Shown: positions 49,186 to 58,720 of the stretch, one piece after another
How positions within the stretch are numbered: the first letter of the stretch is position 1
How the letters are laid out: every line of letters begins with the position of its first letter
Source: HKCCE3408 sp038530555
Lineage (GTDB): Bacteria; Pseudomonadota; Alphaproteobacteria; Rhodobacterales; Rhodobacteraceae
Direction: 5' to 3'
Length of the DNA: 64,000 nucleotides
NCBI GenBank assembly: GCA_038530555.1
Contig: JBCBCN010000006.1
Coordinates: 62,001-126,000, forward strand
Notes under the pieces: generated by a model
What the model was told of the DNA's origin: nothing
The model's input: only the letters and a program-made list of their open reading frames with translations
Databases searched by the model: none
Program-made: the position numbers and the translations under genes

Positions 49186-52100
49186 TTAGTTCGAGTAGTG
49201 CTTTGAGCGGCGCGCGAGGCGGAATTGTCCACGCGACACCTTCTCGAGCTTGCCCTCGCGCAGCAAGATACCGAAAGCGCGCAGGGCAGCTTCGCGACCA
49301 ATCTCTCCGTCCGAAGCAATGGTGACCAAGCGCATCAAAACCGGGCGCGAGACCGTGGGCTGCTCCTCGTGGCGCAGCATCCATGCGGCGGCCAATTCGA
49401 GGTAATCCTGCGGACGCTCGGCATCGGGGCTACCGGCGAATTCGCGGAACTCGGCGGTCAGACTGTCACCCTGCACCGGCTCGATCTCGGCGGCGGGCGG
49501 CGCTGTTTCGGGCGCAGCCTCGGTCAACATGGCAGGCTCAGCGGGCACATCGGCGAGCGGATCAACCGGCGCTGACGCCTCGCCAACATTCTCTGCTGGT
49601 GCGTCATCGGTCTCCTTAAGGATCCGAGCGGCAAGGCCCAACTTCAAAAGACCTGCCGTAACCCCGCCGCGCGCTGGCTTGGGCTCGGGCGCTTCAACGG
49701 CCTGTGTGCTTTCGTCATAACGAACGGCCGCGACCTGCGCGTTGTTCGCGGCCTCATTGGCGCGTTGGTCCAGAGCATCCTCGTCCAGCTCTTCGGCCAA
49801 AGCGAAATTGCCAGCGGTTACGCGGCGCGGCGCGACCGAGGTCGCGCGGACGCCACCGTCCGCTGAAGCGTTCATCGCCGAATGATCAACGCGTTGCTCG
49901 CTGACCAGAACCAGCGGAGTGCCCGGTCTCTGCGTGGCGCCCTCGCTGCTACGGCGCGAGGTATCGACCTCGACTTTACGCGGACGCATCACGCGGGCTA
50001 GGTCTTCGCGATATTCGGCCTCTTTATCTTCTTCGCCGTCGATATCCTCTCCCAGCTCACGATCGGCAGTTCGGGCCGCGACGGCTGCTTTCAGATGTTC
50101 GAAATTGGCGCGGCGCCTGCTGGTTTCCTCTGTCGATAACTGGCTGTCAGTGACCTCGAAGAGACGGCTCATATCAGCACCGCCGGTCAGCTCATGTTCT
50201 TCGACCAGCGCCTGACGGCGGCTCTGGCGTTCAAGGCGACGCGTGCGGCGGTCCGTATCGGCGGCGATGCGCGACAGTTCGGCCTGCAATTCCGCTTCAT
50301 CCTCAGGCGCGAGCGCGGCTTCGACGATATCGTCTTCGACAACTGCACCGGGACCGGCATCGGCGGCCTGGGCGGCGAGCTCGTCTTCGTCGCTGTCGTC
50401 CTCATCGAAGACGTCTTCATCATCGTCCTCGTCTGCGTCCTCGGCCCAAAGCTCATCCTCGGCTTGCTCATAGCCGTCTTCATTCGGTTCTGCGCCGTCA
50501 TCCGCGCCGTCATCCACGCTGTGATCTGCGCTGTCATCCTCAGCGGCATAGATATCGTCGCCCGCTTCGTCTTCGACGTGCGACTCATCCGCGATGTCGT
50601 GCTCGTCCTCAGAGACGGCCGCCATTTCGTCTGAGATTTCCGTTTCCGGGTCTGCGGCGTCGTCTTCAGCGGCGTAAAACGCCTCGGCGGTCTCTTCCGA
50701 GTCTTCTTCGGTTTCGCTTTGCTCTTCGGCGGCCTCGGCGGCGAGCTCGTCGTCTTCGGCGTCTTCCAGAGCATTGGACCCTGGTGCATCAGCCTCATAA
50801 TCCGGCTCCGCCGCGGTTCCGGACTCTATCTCGAGCGAAGCAGCCTGAGTCTCTTCGTCAGCCTCCACCTGCTCGGCTTCGGCCATCTCTGCAGCGACAT
50901 CCGCTCCGTTTTCGGCACTCTCTGTGTCCAAGCTGTCGAGCGGTACTCTATCAAGTGTATCGTCGTCGTCCGGATGATCGTCGGACATCTCGAGCTCGGC
51001 GGCCATGTCATCGGTCTCGGCGAGATCGGTTTTTTCCAAGGCTTCGGTCGCCGCTTCATCGTCGTCGGTGGCGTCTTCTACGCTCTCATCTGCGGTTTCC
51101 ATGCTTTCCGCGTCTTCGATACCGTCGTCAGTGGCCGCTTGGGCGCCCTTTGCTCCGGCCAGCAAGGCCGCCAGGGCGGCATTGGCGCTGAAGGTTTCGG
51201 GGGCTGTCTCGGGCTCGTGAGCGTCACTTTCGGCGGCGTCGCCCGCGATTTCTTCGTCCTGTGCATCTGCGTCTGCATCTGCGTCCGGGGACGCAGTGAG
51301 CTCTGGCTCAGCTTCAGCTTCTTCCATCGGCTCTGCGTCGTCTACGTCAGTCTCGTCGGGTGCTTCGTCACCGGCCAACTCGGTCGAGGGGGCTACGGCT
51401 TCTTCGCTCTGATCGTGGACATGCGCATCGTCTTGCCCGTCATCCTGGGCACTATCATGCTCCACGCCGTCTTCAGCGTCAGCGTTGTCTTCTTCAGCCT
51501 CTTCAGTGTCGGTCTCCGCTTCCGCGAACTCCGCGGCAAAGGCCTTGGGCTCTTCGGGGTCGAGCGGTAGGTCCTGGTCATCGGCATAGCCGGCCAAAAC
51601 ATCTTGAGTGGCCTCGTCGCTTTCGATTGCAGGGCTGGAAAGCGCTGCGGCACGGATCCGCGCGAGCTTGTCGGCAACGCTCTCGCCGTCGCTCGTTGGC
51701 AGGCTATCAAATATGTCGTCCTGCTCAGTTCCGTCGTCGTCCCCGACTTCGGAGCCAAAATCGTCGGAGGGCGTGTCGTCGATCAATGCGCCCAGCAAGG
51801 CCTCATCAATCTCCTCCGCGTCGTCTTCTTCCGGCATCTCAGGAATGCCGTCGAAATCGCTAAGCTCGCTTGCGGCTTCCACGTCCTCAGCGTCCAGATC
51901 ATCCTCGGGCTCTGGGCTTTCGTCGCCATCGAACGCTTCATCGACAAAGTCTTCTGCGTCGTCGGCAAATGTCTCTTCCGCGTCTGCGTAGGCCTCCTCA
52001 GTGGTCTCCGCCTCCGATTGCGCGGCGATCGCGCTGATCAGCGCCTCGGTGTCATCTGTGCTCGCGCCTTCGTCAGCATCAGCATCCACAAATTCGCCGT

Positions 52101-52962
52101 CGGTGACGTCTTCATATTCAACGGTCTCGAGCGCCTGATCTTCAAGATCGAACGCCAGGATTTCAGCATCCTCAGTTGGTGCATCAACGACGTCGTCGCG
52201 TTCCTCAGGCATGGAGGCGGCCGCGGCGATCGCGCCAAAATCGATCTCATCGTCTTCAATCTCAGTTTCGCCGGGTGCAGACGGTTCAACCCCAGTCATC
52301 TCGGGCTCAGTCAGGTCGGGCTCGGCTGCAAAGTCGACCCCTTCGAATGTCGCGTCGTCCGGCTCAGTGCCGAAACCTTGATCATCCGCAATTTCGTCGG
52401 GTGCATCGTGATATATCTCGGAGCGATAATCCTGAGCGCCATGACCCTCGCGATCAGCCGCGTCATCCGGAAAGTCGAGCGACGCGTCATCCGCTGCAAC
52501 AAAGCTCTCTTCGCCCACGGCGCCCTCGTCAGGGGCGTGTGTCGCGTCATCGGTCGCAATTTCCGACGCATCCGCGTCACTATAAAAGTCCACAACTGCC
52601 GGTGCAGCGGCAGCGGCAGCAGCTAGCGTCGCGGTCCCGGGTACATAGACTGGCTCAATGACAGGCTCAGGCTCTTCTTCGACCGCGCCCTGATCGACCG
52701 CGTCCTCGATTTGGGGACGGATCACATAGCTGTCGCCGCTTTGGCGCGCCTCAACGCGGGCTTGGATCGCCTCGGACGCGATCCGCTGCAAAGTCTCGGT
52801 GTCCGGGGTCGGCGGCTCGGCTCCGAAAAAGCGGTCTTCTGCGGCAAGGTCGCGGAAATACTCAGCGATGCCCTTCATTGCGTTGAAGGGATCTTCAAAT
52901 CCCTCCAAGGTGCAGGAAAATGTACCGTAGGAGACCGTCAGGATCTTGTTTGCGTTCTGCAT
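49186..52962 (-). CDS. very large acidic protein with small conserved ends
   Basis: A 1258-residue protein with no signal peptide or membrane segment. The first ~100 residues are a compact domain (NKILTVSYGTFSCTLEGFED, NAMKGIAEYFRDLAAEDRFF, TETLQRIASEAIQARVEARQ). Residues ~110-930 are a low-complexity region of Asp, Glu and Ala with very few basic residues. A basic coiled segment (DRRTRRLERQSRRQALVEEH) follows at about 930-980. The last ~90 residues form a winged-helix-like domain (ERPQDYLELAAAWMLRHEEQ, PVLMRLVTIASDGEIGREAA, LRAFGILLREGKLEKVSRGQ). Related roseobacter proteins with the same ends are sometimes labelled CheA or hypothetical; I see no kinase motifs. ATG 52962 is preferred; a GTG four codons upstream is possible. 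It is divergent from thiN. Confidence 0.85.
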   Translation of the reverse strand: MQNANKILTVSYGTFSCTLEGFEDPFNAMKGIAEYFRDLAAEDRFFGAEPPTPDTETLQRIASEAIQARVEARQSGDSYVIRPQIEDAVDQGAVEEEPEPVIEPVYVPGTATLAAAAAAAPAVVDFYSDADASEIATDDATHAPDEGAVGEESFVAADDASLDFPDDAADREGHGAQDYRSEIYHDAPDEIADDQGFGTEPDDATFEGVDFAAEPDLTEPEMTGVEPSAPGETEIEDDEIDFGAIAAAASMPEERDDVVDAPTEDAEILAFDLEDQALETVEYEDVTDGEFVDADADEGASTDDTEALISAIAAQSEAETTEEAYADAEETFADDAEDFVDEAFDGDESPEPEDDLDAEDVEAASELSDFDGIPEMPEEDDAEEIDEALLGALIDDTPSDDFGSEVGDDDGTEQDDIFDSLPTSDGESVADKLARIRAAALSSPAIESDEATQDVLAGYADDQDLPLDPEEPKAFAAEFAEAETDTEEAEEDNADAEDGVEHDSAQDDGQDDAHVHDQSEEAVAPSTELAGDEAPDETDVDDAEPMEEAEAEPELTASPDADADADAQDEEIAGDAAESDAHEPETAPETFSANAALAALLAGAKGAQAATDDGIEDAESMETADESVEDATDDDEAATEALEKTDLAETDDMAAELEMSDDHPDDDDTLDRVPLDSLDTESAENGADVAAEMAEAEQVEADEETQAASLEIESGTAAEPDYEADAPGSNALEDAEDDELAAEAAEEQSETEEDSEETAEAFYAAEDDAADPETEISDEMAAVSEDEHDIADESHVEDEAGDDIYAAEDDSADHSVDDGADDGAEPNEDGYEQAEDELWAEDADEDDDEDVFDEDDSDEDELAAQAADAGPGAVVEDDIVEAALAPEDEAELQAELSRIAADTDRRTRRLERQSRRQALVEEHELTGGADMSRLFEVTDSQLSTEETSRRRANFEHLKAAVAARTADRELGEDIDGEEDKEAEYREDLARVMRPRKVEVDTSRRSSEGATQRPGTPLVLVSEQRVDHSAMNASADGGVRATSVAPRRVTAGNFALAEELDEDALDQRANEAANNAQVAAVRYDESTQAVEAPEPKPARGGVTAGLLKLGLAARILKETDDAPAENVGEASAPVDPLADVPAEPAMLTEAAPETAPPAAEIEPVQGDSLTAEFREFAGSPDAERPQDYLELAAAWMLRHEEQPTVSRPVLMRLVTIASDGEIGREAALRAFGILLREGKLEKVSRGQFRLARRSKHYSN

Positions 52963-53067
52963 ACTTCCATCCACTCGTCGCTGCGCCCGTCCGGGCCGAA
53001 AATATCAGGGCGTAATTGCGCCTCCCAGATTGATTCCCGACAAAGGCGACCGGATTTTGGCCATTAC

Positions 53068-53787
53068 ATGATCATTCATTCTGAAATGGGCGACAATGCG
53101 CCGAAACGTGCCGTGATTGTTCAATCCGCCACTTTTGTGACACTTTTGGGCGGCGGAGAGCTGCGCGAGGGCGACCTGGAATGGGCACTGAACCGCGCAC
53201 CGACCCTGGTTGCAGCGGATGGCGGCGCAGATGTCGCGCTGCTCCACGGGCGAGAGCCCGCCGCCGTGATCGGTGATCTCGACTCACTAAGCCCGAGCGC
53301 GCGTGAGATCATAAAGTCCGATAATATTCATCATATTCCCGAACAGCTTAGCACCGATTTCGAGAAGGCCTGGCGCAGCATCGAGGCACCCGCGATCTTG
53401 GCCCTAGGGTTCACGGGAGGGCGTCTCGATCACGAGCTGGCGACGCTCTGCGCGCTGCTTGAGCCGGGTCGTTCGCCCTGTTTTGTTATCGGCGCCGAGG
53501 ACGTGATTTTTCACGCACCTCGAAGGCTCGATTTGTCGCTTAATTTAGGCGATCGGGTTTCGCTTGTGCCGCTCCGCGCGGTGCAGGGCCGCTCAAAGGG
53601 CTTGGAATGGCCGATAGACGGTCTCGACTTTGCGCCCGGGCTTCGCATAGGTACGTCCAACCGGGCGACGCGCGAGCGGGTCGAGCTGCAGTTTTCCGGT
53701 CCTGGGATGTTGGTGGTGCTGGCGCGTGGGGCCTGCGATGCGGCAATTAAAGCCGTGCTCGAGGCTGAACCACTGGCGGCGGATTGA
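53068..53787 (+). CDS. thiamine pyrophosphokinase
   Basis: Transfers pyrophosphate from ATP to thiamine to give the cofactor TPP. The 239-residue product has the family motifs VAADGGAD, AVIGDLDSLSP (metal and nucleotide binding), STDFEKAW and LGFTGGRLDHELA in the order typical of TPK. ATG 53068 (MIIHSEMGDN) is annotated; an in-frame ATG six codons later is possible, and the longer upstream frame overlaps the acidic-protein gene and is rejected. It is followed by rpiA 41 bases later. No thiamine riboswitch is visible in the short upstream gap, so it is unlikely to be controlled by TPP at that level. Confidence 0.9.
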   Translation: MIIHSEMGDNAPKRAVIVQSATFVTLLGGGELREGDLEWALNRAPTLVAADGGADVALLHGREPAAVIGDLDSLSPSAREIIKSDNIHHIPEQLSTDFEKAWRSIEAPAILALGFTGGRLDHELATLCALLEPGRSPCFVIGAEDVIFHAPRRLDLSLNLGDRVSLVPLRAVQGRSKGLEWPIDGLDFAPGLRIGTSNRATRERVELQFSGPGMLVVLARGACDAAIKAVLEAEPLAAD

Positions 53788-53828
53788 GTAAGACCTGAGA
53801 ACTTTTGGCACGCCAGCGTGGGGACAGG

Positions 53829-54632
53829 ATGCCGCAAGACATGACCGAAAGCATGGCGCCTGCTGACCGCGCCAAATACGCGGCCGCGCGGCGCGCAATC
53901 GACTTTGTCGAAGACGGAATGCGTTTGGGGTTGGGCACGGGCTCAACGGCTGTTCACATGGTCCGGGCGCTAGCGGAGTTGGTGCGCGAAGAGGGCCTAC
54001 GCGTCACCGCTGCGGCCACCTCGCGCCAGACAGCGGAGTTTGCGCAAAGCCTTGGACTGGAGGTGACCGAGCCCGGTGAGGAAAAGTGGGTCGATCTCTG
54101 TATCGATGGCGCCGATGAGGTCGATGCAGATCTCAACCTGATCAAGGGCGGCGGTGGGGCGCTTTTAATGGAAAAGGTCATTGCGACCTCGGCCGATCAG
54201 GTCATTGTCATCGCCGACGCCAGCAAAAAGGTTGCTCGCCTGGGCGGGTACCCCTTGCCCGTCGAAGTGATCCCGTTTGGTTGGCAAACGACGCAAGCCC
54301 TGATTGGCGAATTGCTGCAAAACCTGGACCTCGACGGCCACCAAAGCCACCGTCGGATGCAGGGAGGAAAACCGTTTCTAACCGATCAGGGCAATTTCAT
54401 TCTCGATCTTGAGCTTCAGCGGATCGGTGCGCCGCATCAGTTGAGCCTGGTGCTGAACCAAATCCCCGGCGTGGTGGAGAACGGTCTTTTTCTTGATATC
54501 TGCGACACGCTGATCCTGGGCCACGAGGACGGCTCGGTCGAATTGCAAGACATCAATAGCGGCCAGATCCGTCACGAGCGTTTGGAGCTTGCCCAAGCTG
54601 ACAACCTGTTCTCTGATATCGCAGACGGTTAG
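53829..54632 (+). CDS. rpiA: ribose-5-phosphate isomerase A
   Basis: Interconverts ribose 5-phosphate and ribulose 5-phosphate in the pentose phosphate pathway. The 267-residue product has GLGTGSTAVHMVRALAELVR, CIDGADEVDADLNLIKGGGG with the catalytic Asp region, EKVIATSADQVIVIADASKK and GNFILDLELQRIG, all in family order. ATG 53829 is chosen after GTGGGGACAGG; ATG 53841 (MTESMAP) is a good alternative. It precedes gor by 28 bases, and the two probably share a message; both support NADPH-linked metabolism. Confidence 0.95.
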   Translation: MPQDMTESMAPADRAKYAAARRAIDFVEDGMRLGLGTGSTAVHMVRALAELVREEGLRVTAAATSRQTAEFAQSLGLEVTEPGEEKWVDLCIDGADEVDADLNLIKGGGGALLMEKVIATSADQVIVIADASKKVARLGGYPLPVEVIPFGWQTTQALIGELLQNLDLDGHQSHRRMQGGKPFLTDQGNFILDLELQRIGAPHQLSLVLNQIPGVVENGLFLDICDTLILGHEDGSVELQDINSGQIRHERLELAQADNLFSDIADG

Positions 54633-54659
54633 CGGCCAGCGGAAGGGACATGTGGCGCG

Positions 54660-56108
54660 ATGAGCTTTGACTACGATCTTTTTGTCATTGGCGGTGGATC
54701 GGGCGGCGTACGCGCGGCTCGGGTTGCAGCCGGGATGGGCGCGCGGGTTGCCTTGGCCGAAGACAGCCGTCTGGGCGGCACATGTGTGATCCGCGGCTGC
54801 GTGCCCAAAAAGCTAATGGTCTTCGCCTCGAGCTTTCGCGAGGGGTTTGGCGACGCCCGCGCCTATGGCTGGGACGTTCCGGATGGTAGCTTCGACTGGG
54901 GCGCCTTCTCTGGCAAAATGCGTGCGGAGCTTGACCGCTTGGAAGGGGTCTATCGCGGCTTGCTCGAAGGCTCGAAAGTCGAGATTTTTGCAACACGGGC
55001 CCGCCTCACCGACGCGCATACCGTCGCCCTGGCAGATGGACAGAGCAAAACCGCCAAACACATCCTGATTGCCACGGGCGGCCATCCGGTCCGGCCCGAC
55101 ATGCCCAATGCCGAGCTGGGTATGGTCTCCGACGATATCTTCGAGATGACGACCTTGCCGAAATCCGTGCTGATCGTCGGCGGTGGCTATATCGCCTGTG
55201 AGTTCGCTTGCATCCTCAACGGGCTGGGCGTGGAAGTGACTCAGTTCTACCGGGGCGCTCAGATCCTGCGCGGCTTTGACGAAGAGGCACGCGGTCTGAT
55301 CGCTGAGATGATGCGCGACAGCGGGATCGACTTGCATCTGGGCACAAACATTACGGCTATGGCTGATAAAGCCCCGGCCGATATCGATCTTGTGATGGCT
55401 GGCACCGCGCAAGACCCGGCGCAGATGTCGCGTCCCGCCGCGCGCGACACCGACGGCTTTCACGACAGCCCGGTCTGGGTGAAAGCGACCAATGGGCGGG
55501 AGCGCATGTTTGACCGAGTCCTGTTCGCCACGGGCCGGGCGCCCAATACGGCCGGTTTGGGCCTAGAGGCGTTGGGCGTCAGTTTCACCCGGCGCGGCGC
55601 GATCGCGGTGGACGAATATTCGCAAACCTCGGTGCCCTCGATCTATGCGATCGGCGACGTGACAGGCCGGGTCGAGCTCACGCCGGTGGCGATCCGGGAG
55701 GCGATGGCCTTCACGCAAACGGTCTTTGCCGGCAACCCCACACCCATCGATCACGAGCTGATACCCTCGGCGGTGTTCACGCAGCCTGAGCTTGGCACTG
55801 TGGGCCTCAGCGAGGAAGCTGCGCGTGAGCAGGAGCCGGTCGATATCTATTGCACCTCTTTCCGGCCCATGAAGCAGGCTTTCGCTGGGCGCACTGACCG
55901 GGTTCTGATGAAGCTGATCGTCTCTAAGGAAAGTCGCAAAGTCCTGGGCTGTCACATCGTCGCGCCCGAGGCAGGTGAGCTCATTCAGCTTGTCGGCATT
56001 GCCGTCAAGATGGGAGCGACTAAAGAGGATTTCGACCGGGTTGTGGCCGTGCATCCCACCATGTCAGAAGAGCTGGTGACGATGCGAATGCCGGTGCGCA
56101 GCGCTTGA
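54660..56108 (+). CDS. gor: glutathione-disulfide reductase with an insertion in the NADPH domain
   Basis: FAD- and NADPH-dependent enzyme that regenerates reduced glutathione. The redox-active disulfide lies in GGTCVIRGCVPKK (Cys42, Cys47). The FAD motif is FVIGGGSGGVRAARVAAGMG, the NADPH motif is VLIVGGGYIACEFACILNGL, and the C-terminal active-site pair is VAVHPTMSEE. At 482 residues it is about 30 longer than typical relatives. The excess sits after LGTNITAMADK (about residues 226-260, ADIDLVMAGTAQDPAQMSRP and following) in the NADPH domain, next to the arginines expected to select NADPH. It works with glyoxalase I and any glutathione-linked detoxification. Confidence 0.93.
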   Translation: MSFDYDLFVIGGGSGGVRAARVAAGMGARVALAEDSRLGGTCVIRGCVPKKLMVFASSFREGFGDARAYGWDVPDGSFDWGAFSGKMRAELDRLEGVYRGLLEGSKVEIFATRARLTDAHTVALADGQSKTAKHILIATGGHPVRPDMPNAELGMVSDDIFEMTTLPKSVLIVGGGYIACEFACILNGLGVEVTQFYRGAQILRGFDEEARGLIAEMMRDSGIDLHLGTNITAMADKAPADIDLVMAGTAQDPAQMSRPAARDTDGFHDSPVWVKATNGRERMFDRVLFATGRAPNTAGLGLEALGVSFTRRGAIAVDEYSQTSVPSIYAIGDVTGRVELTPVAIREAMAFTQTVFAGNPTPIDHELIPSAVFTQPELGTVGLSEEAAREQEPVDIYCTSFRPMKQAFAGRTDRVLMKLIVSKESRKVLGCHIVAPEAGELIQLVGIAVKMGATKEDFDRVVAVHPTMSEELVTMRMPVRSA

Positions 56109-56240
56109 ATTCATGCGCGAACGCGCCACGTTGCTTTCCGAATATTCAAGGGTCCAACAGGGCTAACAATCGGGTCTAAACATCCCATATGATGGTGAGA
56201 CCAACACACCTGAGACGAGATACGAAGGGAAAAGCGAGCG

Positions 56241-57395
56241 ATGGCTGGCAATAACGGCGGTCCTTGGGGCGGCGGCGGCTCCGGCGGCGGTGGTAACCGC
56301 GGCAGCAATGGCGGCGGTCCGCGTCGCCCAAGCGGCGGAGATCAGCAGATCCCCGAAATCGACGAAATCGTCCGTAAGGGCCAGGAACAGTTGCGCGTGC
56401 TCATGGGCGGGCGCGGCGGGCGGTCGCCACAGGGCCCCGATGGCGGCGGTGGCGGCGGCGAGGGTTTTGGCCGTGGCGTTTATTTGATCGCTGCGGCGGC
56501 CCTGATTGGTTTTTGGGTCTTCAGCTCATTCTACTCGGTGCGACCTGAACAGCGCTCGGTTGAGCTTTTCCTGGGTGAGTTCAGTTCCATCGGCGAGCCG
56601 GGCTTGAACTTCGCGCCCTGGCCTCTGGTCACAGCCGAGGTGCTTGAGGTCACCACCGAACGTACGGAATCCATTGGGACCACGCGGTCGGGCACTTCAG
56701 ACGCAGGCCTGATGCTTACCACCGACGAAAACATCGTCGATATCGACTTCGAAGTGGTCTGGAATATCTCTGAGCCGCGCGAATTTTTGTTCAACCTTGC
56801 CGATCCAGAGGCGACGGTCCGCGCCGTGTCCGAGGCCGCAATGCGTGAGGTGATCGCGCAAAGCCAATTGGCGCCCATCCTCAACCGGGATCGTGGTTTG
56901 ATCGCTGAGACCGTGCGCGAATTGATCCAAGGCACACTCAACAGCTACGATTCTGGTATCAACGTCGTGCGTCTGAACTTGGACCGGGCTGACCCGCCTG
57001 CCGAAGTGATCGACGCCTTCCGCGATGTGCAAGCGGCTGAACAAGAGCGCGACAGGCTCGAACGGCAGGCCGATGCGCGTGCAAACCAGGTCCTCGCGAG
57101 TGCTCGCGGTCAAGCAGCGCAAATCCTGGAAGAAGCTGAAGCTTACCGCGCCCGGGAGGTCAACGAGGCCGAAGGTGAAGCAAGCCGGTTCCTGGCAGTG
57201 CTTGCTGAATATCAGCAAGCGCCCGAAGTGACACGGCGCAGGCTTTATTTAGAAACGCTGGAGCGGGTCTTGGGTGACGTCGATCTCGTGATCTTGGACA
57301 GCAACGGCGGATCCGGCGGCAGCGGTGTCGTTCCCTATTTGCCGCTTAATGAATTGCGCACGCCACGTACCACTATCACCGGGAGCAGCAACTGA
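56241..57395 (+). CDS. hflK: HflK, FtsH-modulating membrane protease subunit
   Basis: SPFH/prohibitin-family protein that forms, with HflC, a periplasmic cage around the FtsH protease. The 384-residue product begins with a glycine/asparagine-rich cytoplasmic segment (NGGPWGGGGSGGGGNRGSNG and on), then one membrane helix (YLIAAAALIGFWVFSSFY). The SPFH domain follows (SVRPEQRSVELFLGEFSSIG, EPGLNFAPWPL). A helical coiled-coil region (ERDRLERQADARANQVLASA and further) and a C-terminal tail complete it. ATG 56241 follows GGGAAAAGCGAGCG. Its stop overlaps hflC by one base. Confidence 0.96.
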   Translation: MAGNNGGPWGGGGSGGGGNRGSNGGGPRRPSGGDQQIPEIDEIVRKGQEQLRVLMGGRGGRSPQGPDGGGGGGEGFGRGVYLIAAAALIGFWVFSSFYSVRPEQRSVELFLGEFSSIGEPGLNFAPWPLVTAEVLEVTTERTESIGTTRSGTSDAGLMLTTDENIVDIDFEVVWNISEPREFLFNLADPEATVRAVSEAAMREVIAQSQLAPILNRDRGLIAETVRELIQGTLNSYDSGINVVRLNLDRADPPAEVIDAFRDVQAAEQERDRLERQADARANQVLASARGQAAQILEEAEAYRAREVNEAEGEASRFLAVLAEYQQAPEVTRRRLYLETLERVLGDVDLVILDSNGGSGGSGVVPYLPLNELRTPRTTITGSSN

Positions 57396-58297
57396 TGCGC
57401 CGCGCGACTTTTATTCTACCCGTTTTCGTCGCTCTGATCGCCTTGGCGTTGAGCTCCATCTTCATCGTGGATGAACGCCAGCGTGCCTTGGTGCTTCAGT
57501 TCGGTCAAATCCGCCAGGTGGTCGAAGAGCCGGGCCTGAACTTCAAAGTCCCGCTGATCCAGGAAGTTGTCTATTACGATGACCGGATCCTGTCGCTCGA
57601 CACCGATCCGATTGAGGTGACGCCTTCCGATGACCGCCGTTTGGTCGTGGACGCCTTCGCCCGCTACCGTATCACCGATGTCGAGCAATTTCGCCAAGCC
57701 GTGGGTGCCGGTGGTGAGCGTCGGGCCGAGCAACTTCTCGAAGACATCTTGAACCCGCAAATCCGCGAGGTTCTTGGCGGTGACGGCGTTACGTCGAACA
57801 CGATCTTGTCAGAAGATCGAGCCTCTTTGATGGCTCGGATTACGTCGAATAGCCGCATTCGCGCACAGCAATTGGGCCTCGCGGTTTTGGACGTGCGTCT
57901 TCGTCAGACCAATCTTCCGGCGCAAAACCTCGACGCCACATTCGAAAGGATGCGTGCCGAGCGGGAGCGGGAAGCTGCGGACGAGCGCGCGCGCGGTGCG
58001 GAAGCGGCAACCCGCGTTGACGCACAAGCAGACCGCACGCAGGTTGAGCTTGTCTCGGATGCTACTCGTGAGTCGGAGATCATCCGTGGTGAGGCAGACG
58101 CAGAGCGCAACCGGATCTTCGCCGAAGCTTTTGGTCAGGACCCGGAATTCTTCGAGTTCTATCGGTCGATGACCGCCTACGAACGGGCGCTGCGTCAGCA
58201 AAACTCAACTATGGTGATCAGCCCCGACAGCGAGTTCTTCGAGTATCTCGATGGATCCCGCGGGCTTGATCTGCCTGGATCGGCGGCTTCGCAGTAA
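57395..58297 (+). CDS. hflC: HflC, FtsH-modulating membrane protease subunit
   Basis: Partner of HflK. The 300-residue product has an N-terminal anchor (FILPVFVALIALALSSIFIV), then the SPFH domain (DERQRALVLQFGQIRQVVEE, PGLNFKVPLIQEVVYYDDRI). A long charged helix follows (AEREREAADERARGAEAATR and on), characteristic of the coiled-coil shell. It regulates proteolysis of membrane proteins by FtsH. It overlaps hflK by one base and is followed by DUF2065 and degP, a compact envelope-quality-control cluster. Confidence 0.96.
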   Translation: MRRATFILPVFVALIALALSSIFIVDERQRALVLQFGQIRQVVEEPGLNFKVPLIQEVVYYDDRILSLDTDPIEVTPSDDRRLVVDAFARYRITDVEQFRQAVGAGGERRAEQLLEDILNPQIREVLGGDGVTSNTILSEDRASLMARITSNSRIRAQQLGLAVLDVRLRQTNLPAQNLDATFERMRAEREREAADERARGAEAATRVDAQADRTQVELVSDATRESEIIRGEADAERNRIFAEAFGQDPEFFEFYRSMTAYERALRQQNSTMVISPDSEFFEYLDGSRGLDLPGSAASQ

Positions 58298-58338
58298 GTC
58301 GTTGATGAAAAGAGACGAATTGAAAAGGGCATCGGCCA

Positions 58339-58533
58339 ATGGTTGATGCCCTTTTGCTTGGCCTCGGCATGGTTCTGGTGATCGAAGGCCTGATCTTCGT
58401 GCTCGCACCCCAGCGCCTGGAAGACCTTATCTCGCTCATGCAGCAGATCCCCGTTGAGACCCGTCGCTTGATCGGACTGGCCGCGATAGCGGGCGGAGCG
58501 GTCCTTGTCTCCTGGGCAGTCTCGCTGGGCTGA
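58339..58533 (+). CDS. DUF2065 family small membrane protein
   Basis: A 64-residue protein with two hydrophobic helices (LLLGLGMVLVIEGLIFVLAP and LIGLAAIAGGAVLVSWAVSL) joined by a polar loop RLEDLISLMQQIPVETRR. This is the DUF2065 pattern, frequently encoded just behind hflC. Function is unknown; location suggests an accessory of the HflKC/FtsH complex. It starts about 40 bases after hflC. Confidence 0.9.
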   Translation: MVDALLLGLGMVLVIEGLIFVLAPQRLEDLISLMQQIPVETRRLIGLAAIAGGAVLVSWAVSLG

Positions 58534-58720
58534 CACTTCGTGCGCCTTGGCAAGTGGCGTTTTCTGCCTACTTTCCCTTTACGCGTCACGGTGATGTGAG
58601 GCACGGTGTGGTGTCGGCTTATTGATCCCCTGTTCACCGCGCCAAATATCGATGCGACGGGGGGCAATAAGCGCTTGACGCGAGGGGCCCGACCGAGACG
58701 ACATTTGAGGAGATGAGGCT

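Noticed and set aside
50719..52626. Long open frames (283 and 340 codons) on the plus strand opposite the acidic gene
   Set aside because: They are the complement of GAN/GCN-rich codons of the acidic protein; they have no ribosome sites, cysteine/valine/phenylalanine-rich nonsense composition and no family motif.
53000..53067. Thiamine riboswitch in front of the thiamine pyrophosphokinase
   Set aside because: The gap to the divergent gene is too short and no conserved CUGAGA-type segment is visible.
56241..56480. Glycine-rich repeat stretch at the HflK N-terminus as a separate repeat element
   Set aside because: It is the normal Gly/Asn-rich cytoplasmic tail of HflK and remains in frame.
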